Shown here: positions 34,273 through 45,023 of the stretch, piece after piece | Layout of the letters: the number at the start of each line of letters is the position of its first letter | Position numbering within the stretch: position 1 is the stretch's first letter | DNA from: Pyrrhoderma lamaoense | Taxonomy: Eukaryota > Basidiomycota > Agaricomycetes > Hymenochaetales > Hymenochaetaceae | NCBI GenBank assembly: GCA_002794735.1 | Contig: NBAZ01000008.1 | Coordinates: 558,001 to 622,000, forward strand | DNA: 64,000 nucleotides | Direction of reading: 5' to 3' | Position numbers and translations under genes: made by a program | The notes under the pieces: generated by a model | Seen by the model: only the letters and a program-made list of their open reading frames with translations | The model's database searches: none | Told to the model about the DNA's origin: nothing

Positions 34273-35486
34273 CTAGCGAGACCAAGCTCCATCACCAGAC
34301 CTACTAGGTCTGTCTTCATAACGATCACGGTCCTCACGCTTCCTATCATCACGACGTCTTTCGTATGTATCCTCCCGCCTTCTACCATCTACCTCACGCG
34401 CTGGAGGCGATCTGGCTCGGTCATCACGACGAGGAGGTGAACCCGAACGTCCACGACGCGGCCTTTCCTCCCTGAAGCGGTCACGATCGCCGTAACGGTC
34501 ACCTTTGTCACGGCCATAACGATCATCCTTGTAACGATCACGGGGCAGATCATCACGACGGAAATTGTCCGGACCGCGCTATGTAACCAGGTTAGCGAAC
34601 AAATTTTTTAGACCAACTAATAAACATACATCATCAGTAAATGTAACTCGAACGGGCTGACCACGTAGGTCTCTGCCATCTAGATCTTTAGCAGCAAATT
34701 CTGCGTCCGAACGAGAGAGGTATTCCAGAATTCTATTAGTGTTGCATTTAGTACTTGCTGGAGTTATTAAGTTATTAGGTATACTATACCCTCTACCGGG
34801 AACTTCGCGATCAATATCGGCAAATGATACATTGCCAGACTCGCGACCAAAGTCTTTCAAGTCCTGCAAAATCGGAATAAGATATCTTTGTAACTCAAAG
34901 TTATTTGTTATACGAACCTGCCAGCTAGTGTCCCTGGAAATCCCATCGACAAGCAATCTATAGCCCGCTGGACGTCTGCGAGAAGTGTGGCTTCTCTCGG
35001 GCGCATCATAGTCACCTCTGCGTCTACCCTCCTTTGCATATTCAACAACGATACTGCAGATCGGAAATTATTATCAATGCATGAGTCAATGAACTCCAAT
35101 GGTGAAGGTATCTTACTTGGTCTCCATGAATTCTTTTCCGTTTAGTTCGCGAACGGCGTCTTCGGCATTCTACATAGTGTTAGTAAAAACATCGCCAATA
35201 AAGGAGAAACCCTGTATACTCTGCTGCTGTCAAACTCAACGAAGCCGAAGTGTTTTTCTGGAACGAAAACTCTAATAACTATGTGTTTCTGACGTTTTAT
35301 AAAATTTGTGCTAACCACTCATTACACGGACTTCAACCACTTTACCGAATTGTTCGAAGTAATTCGTTACATCCTCCTGGGTTGTTTTGGAGCTTAAGTC
35401 TGAAAAAGATGTTAGAAAACAAAATTATTGCACAAGAATAGATGATTAAATCAATACGGACTTCCAAGGTAAAGTCGACGAGCCAT
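34273..35486 (-). CDS. SR-type RNA-binding splicing factor with two RRMs
   Basis: SR proteins bind pre-mRNA and recruit the spliceosome. The start at 35486 gives RNP2 in MARRLYLGNLSSKTTQEDVT (split by an intron). RNP1 is KHFGFVEFDSS, and RRM1 ends NAEDAVRELNGKEFMET. RRM2 is the pseudo-RRM type, marked by the heptapeptide SWQDLKD in LLVDGISRDTSWQDLKDFG, split by an intron. It ends LDGRDLRGQPVRVTFTDD. The C-terminal exon is rich in Arg, Asp, Ser and Gly with RD, RS and RGRSGSPPRRDD runs, ending RPSRSGDGAWSR. Architecture and motifs match fission-yeast Srp2 and animal SRSF4/5/6. At least five introns are present, several open in frame, so alternative retention would be hard to see from sequence. 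Intact as read. Confidence 0.88.
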
Positions 35487-35763
35487 GTTGATGGTAGTTG
35501 CGAGACAAGAGGGCGCTGACGCGACTTGTGTTTTTCTTTTCTCAGGCTCAACATAGCCATACAGATAATTAGTCATAGAATAAACAAAACCAAATAGAGA
35601 CTAGAAACATAGTGATATTAAAAAAGAGGCAGAAGCTCGAAAGACATAAAAAACAAGTAGATGTACATGTACAAAGTCGAATGCGAAATACGGTAAATTA
35701 ATTATCTTCGTTTCCTAACCCCTACCCAAGAACATGATACACATAAAAAACTACGGTTATTTA

Positions 35764-37823
35764 CTAGTGTTGTGACCAATCAATAGTATTAATATCGATA
35801 CCCTCCTGAACCATCTCCCATAAGGGACTGTGAACGCAATTCATGTAAGATACGGGCTAAGCGCAGAAACTCACACACTTACCTCATGTCACGCAATCTC
35901 TGTACGATTGCAGATATTTTTTCAACAACATAATCTATTTCAGCTTCAGTTGTGAAGCGACCAATTCCAAATCGGAGTGATGAATGAGCCATATCCTCCG
36001 CAGCACCTATGATTATTTTATTAGGAACTATTGATGTCCAGCTAGAAGTATTCTCACCAAGCGCACGCAGTACGTAAGAAGGCTCGAGTGAGGCAGAAGT
36101 ACAAGCACTCCCTGAAGATAGAGCCACATCCTAGTATAATCTATCAGTGAAAACTGATTATCGCAAAGTCGGTCTTCTCCACACACCTTAAGGGCCATCA
36201 AAAGACTTTCTCCCTCGACATACGCAAAGCTTAAGTTAACACAGCCTGGATACCCATTTGGATCTCCATTACGAACAACATGCGAAACACGTGCATTGAT
36301 ACCATCTATTAAACGTCTTGATAGTTGAGATATTCTTGCATGGTCTTTCTGCAAGGAAAAACAGATGTGTCAACAGAACATACTTTTTACGACCAAAGAA
36401 TAGATAGGAAACGACTATCTCAGTACCCCTGCACGTTGGCTCACGGTAAGGCTGGCCATATTATACATTGTTTACACAACGAAAAGCCACCTCACTCAGT
36501 TTGAAAGTGCGTGCTTCTTTCTCGTCTTCGAAATAAAAAATGAGGAAATTGAAGGGATATCACACTCACAGCCATCTCGAGCTGAGCAATGCGAGCAGCT
36601 TCACCCATACCAACGACTAAGGGGTCGCCAAAGTCCCACTCCTGAGACCACGCTCTTGCCCACCACCATTGATTATAGGCTCAAGACGTACGCGAGGTCT
36701 TCGCCGTACATAGGCAGCGCCTACCCCCTTAGGCCCGTAAATTTTATGACCCGAGATACTCATCAAATCAACGTTCCAGTCATTGACATCAATGGGTATT
36801 TTTCCGACCGCTTGTGCTGCATCCGTATGGAAATAGACTCCACGATACTTTCGAATAATTGCTCCTATTTCTTTCATAGGCTGGATAACTCCCGTCTCAT
36901 TATTTACTGTCATTATTGAGACCAGTGATGTATCAGGTCGAATCGCATTTTCGAGCTCCTCCAGAGATATTACACCATTCTTTTGCACAGGAAGATACGT
37001 AACATCGAATCCTTCTTCCTGTAGCTTCCGACAGGAGTCTAAAACACATTTATGTTCCTGAAAGTCAAATTAGAATGTAGCGCGAGAAAAACCTATATCA
37101 CACTAGCAACGCACTGTTTGAGTTGTAATAATGTGCTTCTTTTTGTCTTTGTAGAAATGGGCTATTCCCTTGATGGCCATGTTATTCGTTTCAGTGGCAC
37201 CAGAAGTATATACGATATCCTTAGAATCCGCCCCGATAAGGTCTGCAACGTGCTGAAGATACGCCACTGAATCAATTTCTGAGACTAAGCAAATAACACT
37301 GTATAAACAACCGACCTTTCTGGCTTCATCCACGGCCTTTTCGGCCTCCCAACCGTATGCATGTGTTCGACTATGAGGATTGCCAAACTGATCGGTATAG
37401 AAGGGTAGCATTGCATCAAGGACACGGGGGTCCATGGGTGTCGTTGCCTATGTTGCAGATGTAAGAGAGAAAACACTACGACCGTGATATTCATTTGATG
37501 GCTCTCACCTGCATATCAAGGTAGATAGGGCGTGTTTTGTCCTTTAAGGATCCCTCTCTTTTTGGTACTTCAATCTTAAATCCAAACATATCTTATGGAA
37601 ATAAAAAGCAATTAGTTGCTTCTGGGAGCCGATTCTGAGCCAACGACTTAATAACTGTACCTGAACGAGGAGAAAAATGGCCATCGTCTTGAAATGAAGA
37701 AGGTAGGTCGACGATGCTCGCACGGTCGGCGCTTGAGGGAGTTACGATTGTCCTACACGACACGCACACATTAACTAAGCGTGACGACCTACGGGCAGCA
37801 GTTCTAGAGACGTTTGACAACAT
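35764..37823 (-). CDS. NFS1: Cysteine desulfurase Nfs1, mitochondrial
   Basis: This PLP enzyme takes sulfur from cysteine for Fe-S cluster assembly and tRNA thiolation. The start at 37823 gives a basic leader ([18 protein letters not shown]). Conserved parts: [79 protein letters not shown] and [20 protein letters not shown]. The PLP lysine is in [36 protein letters not shown] is followed by [17 protein letters not shown], one frame away, after a CCCC run at 36621-36624 that appears one C short. The catalytic loop Cys is in [20 protein letters not shown], and the end is [20 protein letters not shown] plus H. One intron (36349-36569) is 221 bases, far longer than the rest. Confidence 0.95.
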
Positions 37824-38166
37824 TGTCAGGAGTGATGAACGTTGAAGAGCAAGAATGCTTGTCTCAAGAATCACAGGAGCCGCAGCCGTTTGCACTCGTC
37901 AACTCGACACTAACTCTACGTACTTTTGGAGTTTCTCACGTGTTCACCGACCAATCGTACTCCTTTACGTCAGCATTTATCTGATTATTTTTTTCGGACT
38001 ACTAAGCCATCATCGGAACAAATTAGGAACGTGTTCATTGCTTTTACATCGAGTCGATGACTATACAAAATTCAGAGAAGAGACAAAGATAAAACCCCAA
38101 AAGACCCATATAGACTGATAGATTATGAAACGAAGGATACGAATGAAAATACGCCTCTACTATTAT
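37824..38166. other. Intergenic: NFS1 promoter and CEL6A 3' flank
   Basis: There are 343 bases with no supported gene. Both neighbours are on the minus strand, so this holds the upstream region of NFS1 and the 3' end of the cellulase transcript. Nothing else is recognised. Confidence 0.5.
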
Positions 38167-40135
38167 CTATAGCGGGGGATTGGCCTTCGAAACAAGCGTC
38201 TCGAAATATGTCTGGAACCAAGTTCCAGCCTCTGGAGCAGGGATGGTAGCATCGGACTATGGCAACAAGTGTGAGAAACTCTGAATGATCCAACAATGTA
38301 GGTAATTACTAACCAAGGTACATGTCGGGTCATAGCGAGGGGAAGAGCTGTTGCTAGTGCCATCACTCTCTCCTCCAGGTTTCACTAAAATAAGACAATT
38401 TTTAATATAGTAAATATAATCGTCAAAAACCACTTGTGATGTAACATACCCCATACGATGGAGTCGATTAAATCAGAACCTGTGTTGGTCGTTGGTCGAG
38501 TACCAAATCCAGCACCCTTGATATTGCACCAGTCACCCCACTGTTGGCGGAGATTTTGTTGACCCGAGCGCCCTTGGTCTACGATGAAATGAGCCGGGAA
38601 ACCAGAAGACTGAAGCATAGGTCCCAGAGCCTGAATTTTTGAAAGAACATGAGGAATAGTTGTCATTAGAATGTAATTGCACAAACCTCGATGTAATGTA
38701 TCTCATCGTAATTGGGATCTCCTTGAGTGATAGGATCGGGAGAAGCCGCACTGAGGGCATTGTAATTTGCGACATCTGAGAGAACTTGTTTCAGATACAG
38801 TCATTACATCAGTGAAATTGCAAAACCCACTGGTAGCAAGGCCGCGGACTTGTGCTGGTTTGCCAGCAGTTTCATACACTTGAGCGAATAGTTGTGCAGC
38901 AGGCCCAAGATTAGCAGACCATCCAAGCCACCCTGCATGGCCGGCATCAAGGTATGAAGTTACACCAACAGCTGAGAGTTTTGTTAATGCATAGTTCGCT
39001 TTGATGGATTTCTAGTGAGTGCGGATCATAATCATGTTATACTCTCAGACATACTGCAAGTCAAATAAGCATCCTTCGCATTAGCACAGTTAGGGTCAGA
39101 TAAGTTCGTAACCAAGTTCGCTAAGGAATCGGGCTCGATAACAGCGACGACCTGGACGGACGGGTATTCTGCACCTCTTCGTCAGAATACTGTTCTAAAG
39201 AGTAAAATGAAAGGCTAACTAGCAATGATTGCTGCAATCTGATCAATATAGTTTTCATAGTTGGCGACACCATTGTCTGAGATCAGGAATTCTCCGTTTG
39301 AGGCCTTCGCGTGGCAATCACGGTTTGGAAGATCGTAGATAACTGGGGATGAAGTTATTCACTGACAGAACTGAGTACTATGAGATAAAAATAACATACC
39401 AATAGGTACTAGCGTACAACCGGATTTCTGGGCAGCATCAGCCATATACGTGTCGAGACTTGGGACTTTGGAAACCGAATCAAGCCAGATAAAGGTGGGG
39501 ATATCAGCTACTTTGGCCGCAGTTGCAGCAAGAGTTGGGTCCGATATCTGCTGGACAGCTGCATTCACTTCGTCGGCGTAGTAAGGGCTTACATATAACT
39601 TAGTGTTTATATTTAGTAAAAAAATAGATTCTTGATAATATCCGAGAGTTTGCTCACGGAGCATCCTTCAAAGGGGTTCCCCGCAATGGGTGTTGATGAA
39701 GAGCTTGGAGCAGAAGTTGTCCCCGATGCAGTCGAAGTTGCTGGGATTGTTGTCGTAGGGGTTGGAGCAGACGAACTAGCCGGAATGGACGAGCTAGCAG
39801 CACCAGGTCTTGATAGCCGTTAATAAGTAAGTTTCTCAGTGTTAGTTTAGAGGGTTGATACTCACAAGCATTGAGAATAGTAATCGTTGAGCACAGTGCA
39901 GACAGTTCCGGAGACACAGGTCGTAGGTCCAGCTGAAGGGAGTAAGGAAATGCTTTACATATATGGGTAAGAGAATACTTACTCCAACCAATACCTCCAC
40001 CTTGAAATGGATTGATTAGTACAATCGATCTTCATAACTAGAGACTGATAGCTTACACTGCCCATAGATAGACTGCTGGGCACTAACAAGTGGAAGAAGA
40101 GCTATCAACGAAGCAAGAGCAGTGAATTTGGACAT
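38167..40135 (-). CDS. CEL6A: Secreted GH6 cellobiohydrolase II with CBM1
   Basis: This enzyme releases cellobiose from the non-reducing ends of cellulose chains. The start at 40135 gives a signal peptide (MSKFTALASLIALLPLVSAQ). A CBM1 cellulose-binding module follows directly (QSIYGQCGGIGWSGPTTCVS, then CTVLNDYYSQC). A Ser/Thr/Pro/Ala linker comes before NPFEGCS. The GH6 catalytic domain has YDLPNRDCHAKASNGEFLIS with the proposed acid Asp. It continues with VVAVIEPDSLANLVTNL, SYLDAGHAGWLGWSANLGPA, FIVDQGRSGQQNLRQQWGDW and WVKPGGESDGTS. The end is PAPEAGTWFQTYFETLVSKA. About ten introns are needed. The usual Cys in GGECDGTS is Ser here. Likely induced on cellulose and secreted; see the motif cluster upstream. 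Confidence 0.95.
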
Positions 40136-40631
40136 GTCTGCGGTCTAGCAAGCAGCGTACAAAGATCTGGCAACGGCTGGGGCAGTTCATGACAAGCTTG
40201 CATGTCTTTAATACGAGTTCTGAGAAAAGGTATGTCTCACGGTGTTGCTGGCAGACACAAAAGTCCGTACGTCAGTCGGCTATTTCATGCGGAAAGACGT
40301 CGGTATGTGCACTAATATCTGAACTTATAGCTGTGGTGCTAGCAAAATTCTGTAGTGATGCGGGCTGAGGTTGCTTCAGGCACATGCGTAAACTCCGAAC
40401 GACCATATGAAAAAGAGAGAAGTTCGGAAACGTCATGTGAGCACCGAGGTAACCCTATCTTGAAAAATTGTGGATCCGTCTAGACATGACTTGACGGAGG
40501 AAGCTCGGTTATTGTAGATCCGGAGCCTATTTTCCGAACATTTGCTGTCAGCTCCGTTCAGGTGACAGTATTTTAATCCGAACGCAAAGAGTGCTTCCTA
40601 CAGCGAATGTTTATCATATTTTTCTCAAAAT
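40136..40631. promoter_or_regulatory. CEL6A upstream region with repeated TCCGAAC heptamers
   Basis: The heptamer TCCGAAC occurs at 40394-40400, 40533-40539 and 40577-40583 on the + strand. Its complement GTTCGGA is at 40422-40428. These lie 259-448 bases upstream of the CEL6A start. Near matches are at 40263 (TCCGTAC) and 40553 (TCCGTTC). A TATTAAA element on the minus strand (40207-40213) lies about 75 bases upstream of the start and could be the TATA box. CCG-type sites are typical of fungal Zn2Cys6 regulators; assignment to any known cellulase regulator would be guesswork. Confidence 0.5.
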
Positions 40632-40941
40632 ATGTCTATTAGAAGTCCCGACCACAATCCAGAGCTGGCTACATTTGTAAGAAGTAAAGCATATGAGTAA
40701 GAATGAGATTGCCCGAGTAGGACATTTGAGATTGGATAGGTATATGAGACAAACGATTATGATATCAGGTATAGTTCATAAAGAAATCTTCGAAGTATCA
40801 CCACAATCATGGCGGTATTTGATTATTACATCTAAATCACTATACCTTTGTCACAATGATTACAAAATGAGTCCACTAATGGGATTCTGCCGGCGTGAGG
40901 TCGAGACTATAAAGATCCATCAGATTGAAGGTAACTCATAA
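40632..40941 (+). CDS. Possible small gene divergent from CEL6A
   Basis: ATG 40632 begins MSIRSPDHNPELATFVRSKA. A GTAAGA donor follows after AYE, and a GGATAG acceptor 43 bases on leads in frame into YMRQTIMISGIVHKEIFEVS. The reading frame ends at 40941 (VETIKIHQIEGNS). The product would be about 87 residues. I recognise no family and see no targeting signal or transmembrane segment. The downstream part is also open without splicing from ATG 40693. It is supported only by reading-frame and splice-site fit. Confidence 0.25.
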
Positions 40942-41171
40942 AGGAACACCCGAAGAAGGAACGATGATAACATAAGAAGATTCCAAAAAATCCGAAACCA
41001 AGAGATCTTCACCAATAACTTGTTGAATCCCATTTTAATAATATACTGTAATAGCATTTAGCCAGTGATATTCAGATGTATCGATCTCAATTTGATCATG
41101 AATTAGGGGTATTGATTATTTTGTACAAGAAATTTTTATAAGAAAACTAAACACTAGCCTTAACAGTTATC

Positions 41172-42064
41172 TTATGTCCGACGCGAGCTTGGAGGGGGTG
41201 GAAGAAGTGGTACAGATCCGCCCAAAGAGCTAGTATTGGATGAACCTAGCAGACTATTCCCTGTATTCCCCTTTGGTTTATTTCTCCCAGGAATGGAGAT
41301 TGAGAAGGTTTGTCCCTCTTTCAACGAATAATCTTTCTTCGGACCAGTGGGAACGGGAGCAGCCTTATCTTCCGTGGGTGAGGGCGGGTTCTGACTCGCG
41401 AAAAACCTTCTAGAAAGAACGTTAAGAAATAAAGTAAAAGCATGAGGAGGACAATATGTACTTTGTGTAGTCTTGCAATGAGACATCTATGAATCACAGT
41501 AAGCAAATTAGAGTTGTTTGTGAGATTCTAGTACATACTAAAGTCGAAGCTATCGGTTCGCTCCGCGAAACCCAATCCAATGTACGCCTTTTTACCATTA
41601 TCTTCCAATCTCACTACAAAATACCTTGACGAATCTAATACTGCTTCAACTGGCGGCTTCTGTGGATCGTATAGAGTCTTTGCAAACACTAGGGCTTTTG
41701 TTAATATTGCAGCATTCATAATGAGGTAGTATCTTTACATTCTCCTATAGTTGCATTAGATACATATACTGAAAAGGTATCCCAAGTATCTTTTTACCTG
41801 TAGTTGAGTCCTCGAAGTTCATCATAACCCCAGATGACTTCTCCACTATGCGCAATCTTCCCTTCCAAAGGGGTGCTGCAAGATCACCCCAGTCTTGGGC
41901 TCTGTGTCCTTCATTGGCCTTCAAAGGTGGGATTTTGTAGACTGTCATGCCTATAATTAACGGGGTGCAATCTGGATGCACATGTAGATCGACTCCTCAA
42001 GCTAACCTGAAACCTCCCGGCAGATGTAAAGGATGGACTCAATTTCATCATCTAATGACTCCAT
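41172..42064 (-). CDS. NECAP1: NECAP-type adaptin-ear-binding endocytic protein
   Basis: NECAP proteins bind AP-2/AP-1 and help clathrin-coated vesicle formation through a PH-like domain. Exon 1 starts at 42064 ([19 protein letters not shown]). Exon 2 has [20 protein letters not shown], then [20 protein letters not shown] and NFEDSTTG. Exon 3 has the hallmark [20 protein letters not shown] and [10 protein letters not shown], spliced to NVSLQDYTK. The last exon carries [20 protein letters not shown] and a Pro/Ser-rich tail ([11 protein letters not shown]). That is the whole NECAP architecture at about the usual length. The introns are all short GT-AG. The gene is divergent from UBLCP1 with a 977-base gap. 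Confidence 0.88.
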
Positions 42065-43041
42065 GTCTTCTCGTATCGCAGTTTAAATGGTGGCAGACTA
42101 CAGATCAAAGAGTTACACAACTTGAAGCTTGTACAAGTTGGCTGGGTGTATCTGATCGGCATTACCCGATATTGACGGCCCAAGTACTTCTATCTTAGTA
42201 TCTAAATGAGTATCACGTACTTTTCTATCACACTTTACTGCGATTCAGTCATCGCGTGTCTCTTGTCACGCAGGTATCCACAATTGTTATCACATAGGTG
42301 AACTCATGAAAAGTGAAACAAATAGCCAGTATTCGTAACTGGGTTATTATGTTGTATAAGCGCATATATGACAGACAATCCAGTTGGGAGAAGAGGGGTA
42401 TTATCTGTTGCACATGGATCATAGCTATCCATATACATATGCTATCCTTACATGCAAAATCGAAATAATGTGATATACATGGACACGTTCCAAACAAAGG
42501 GTCGATGAGATTGGTAGTACGTCTTCACTACTGCATGCGAAAATGATACTATAACTCAGAAAACCTTAAGAGGCATGAGAATATAGCTCAGAACAAGAAG
42601 CTGTTATCAAGTAATCCAGATCTATCAAATTGATATTTGCTCGAGAGTCGAGAGCAGTGTTTTGTACACGTTACCAGTCGCGTATAGGGTTGTCACATTA
42701 CTTACAATTGATACGCGTTTAGAACCTCTGTACATGTATATAAGTTTATGTAGAGACACAAACTTGATCAAACCTTTTCAAGTGCCACGGTCAGTTCACC
42801 CTGTGTTTCTGTGCGACACACGCACAAATTGCCTTTAAAACAGTATGTATGCGCGTTATGCATTATGTGGCAATCAGAAAATGGACTAATTGACACTGCA
42901 TCGTAATCAATCATCTGGTCAATCATGGGGCGCTGGTTTCTTTTATTGTTAAGTCTACTGGCATACGTGTTGCGTACATACAAAGTCTCTTATCTTCTTA
43001 CCTCAAGTAAGCTTATTCTAACTACGGGACGATCTTGACCA
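42065..43041. other. 977-base divergent intergenic region (NECAP/UBLCP1)
   Basis: No gene is supported. The region is AT-rich with scattered short frames of no recognisable type. One ACGCGT occurs at about 42713. A TAGCTCA string near 42585 resembles a tRNA A box, but no matching T arm follows. Confidence 0.45.
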
Positions 43042-44798
43042 ATGATGAATCAAGAAGGCTCTGACTCTGAATCAACTGCTAGTGCAATGAACCAGAATAA
43101 TGAGGTTCAAAATCTGAAAAATATATAATAGATGAAATGTCTGATTGATTTTGCTCCTCAGATAACAGACGAAAGCTCCGGCGCCCCAGAGGTGTGGATC
43201 AGTCTCTCATTCACCCATCAAGGCAAGAATTACACGCTTCAGACCCCAGAATCGGATAGGTTGGTACAAGCCATGATATCTCCCACGATAAAACGACATA
43301 GGGTCGATGAATGAGCCATTTCTGACTTAGAAAATATAGGGTCTATGATCTCAAGGCAATGATATTCAGTATTACCCATGTACCTCCAGAAAGACAGAAG
43401 ATACTTGGTCTTGTGAAAGGAAAACTTCCTCCTGAGGATGAGATAATGTAAATTCTCTCTTCTCTAATAATCAGGTCTCTGATAAGCGAACGAAATCAAC
43501 AGAGAAAATCTGAAATTGCAGAACGGAAAGAAGTTCTCATTGATTGGAACGCCATTGGGAGACGAAATAAAAGATCCATCCCGTGGGTTTTCTGTTACCT
43601 ACCTTTCCCCAAATAAGATATTCATGTATTTTCCTGCCCAAGAGTTGGAATTGCTGCCGGATGTTTTCAACGACCTTGATATTGACTTCTCCAGAGACCC
43701 TCAGGCCTCCAAAGCTTACCTTGCGGACAAAAGAAACCAACGGAAGGTCAAAGAAGCGACCGAAAAGCTACGAAGCTCACTGAATATTATGAATCCTTTA
43801 CGAGAAGGCAAGAAACTGCTTGTGTTGGATATTGATTATAGTACGCCTCTTAATTACCCTAGAAATGCCACTGTTGTAGACTACTGACAATCAACAGCTA
43901 TTTTGGATACAAAACCATTAATAGAGGGGTCATTACCCCCACGGGAATGTGCACGACCAAAGTTGCACGAATTTTTGAAAGCGATATACCCTTTTTATGA
44001 TATCTGTGTATGGTGAATCTTTTTTTCACTGGCTACAAAGAAGCTATCTGCTGAGGTATCAAGCTTCTTTCAGGTCCCAAACAAGCTGGATCTGGCTAGA
44101 AACAAAGCTTCATGAGCTAGGCATGATAGGTCCAACACAAACTGATTATAAGGTAAGAGACAAAGTAGCAGTCATCGATACATGGTACTTATAAATAACA
44201 CATGGAATTAGATCAGCTTTGGTGAGTCGATGATAGTTTCTACTGATACTCCCTTCTTAACTTCTGGTAGTCCTTGATAAGACATGTATGTTCAAGGTTT
44301 TTTCAAAACGAAACGGACAAGACTTTCAACATCATGTTAAGCCACTAAAGATCATATGGAATCTACTTCCCCAATTGTAAGCACTCTCACCAAATTGAGG
44401 CGAACTTATAGTCTGACCACTTCAATCACTCATCAAGCGATGCCTCGAACACATTGCATGTTGATGATCTTGTAAGACTATGAAAATATAAGCATCGCTA
44501 AACTCACAGTTTGTGTCTGTATCCCTTTAATAGAGCCGAAACTTTGCACTTAATCCAGGAGAAGGATTGAGGATAAAAGCCTTCAAAGAAGCTCACACAG
44601 AACGTGCATTAGCAGACCGAGAGCTTGTCAAGTTAGCGCGGTATATGGTCCACATCGCATCTGTTTCGGATCTGAAAACAATTGATCATGAAGTAAGTTC
44701 CTTTACTGTCGATCTATACCTCACGAGCTAACCCCTCTTCTATACAGGACTGGAAGAAGGTCGCTCAAGCACTCGAGCCGCCAGAGGAAAGAAACTGA
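43042..44798 (+). CDS. UBLCP1: Ubiquitin-like domain CTD phosphatase (proteasome phosphatase)
   Basis: UBLCP1 is a HAD-family phosphatase with an N-terminal ubiquitin-like domain that docks on the proteasome and dephosphorylates it. The start at 43042 (MMNQEGSDSESTAS) leads through an intron to the ubiquitin-like part VWISLSFTHQGKNYTL, then VYDLKAMIFSITHVPPERQK and ILGLVKGKLPPEDE. The phosphatase domain has NPLREGKKLLVLDIDYT, the DxDxT motif, with its Thr codon split by an intron. ILDTKPLIEGSLPPRECARP, KLHEFLKAIYPFYDICVW and SQTSWIWLETKLHELGM follow. Next come CMFKVFSKRNGQDFQHH and HVDDLSRNFALNPGEGLRIK with the conserved DD. It ends DWKKVAQALEPPEERN at 44798. All junctions checked are in frame. 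Confidence 0.95.
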
Positions 44799-45023
44799 TG
44801 GATGTTATGATGGCTGAGATGTAAACAATCGTTACATGAATAGAGCCAGAGAGGCTCTAAGAAAGTATTTCAACTTTCTACAGTTGTAGTCTCATCGCAT
44901 GTATCTTCACCAAGGGTCTATATTAACACATATACAAACATAAAAAAGTAGAACGACCGGACTACAGACAAAGATGCAACAGACAACAATAAGTTAGAGT
45001 AAATATACAGTGATACGATCATA

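Noticed and set aside
38340..38400. Apparent loss of a conserved disulfide in the GH6 domain
   Set aside because: A GTTAGT donor restores the Cys in RYDPTCTLSDAT, and its partner in QQWGDWCN is present. Only a Cys that I take to be unpaired (GGECDGTS to GGESDGTS) is changed.
42575..42660. A TAGCTCA A-box-like string suggesting a tRNA
   Set aside because: There is no GG after it, no cloverleaf can be drawn, and no B box lies within range.
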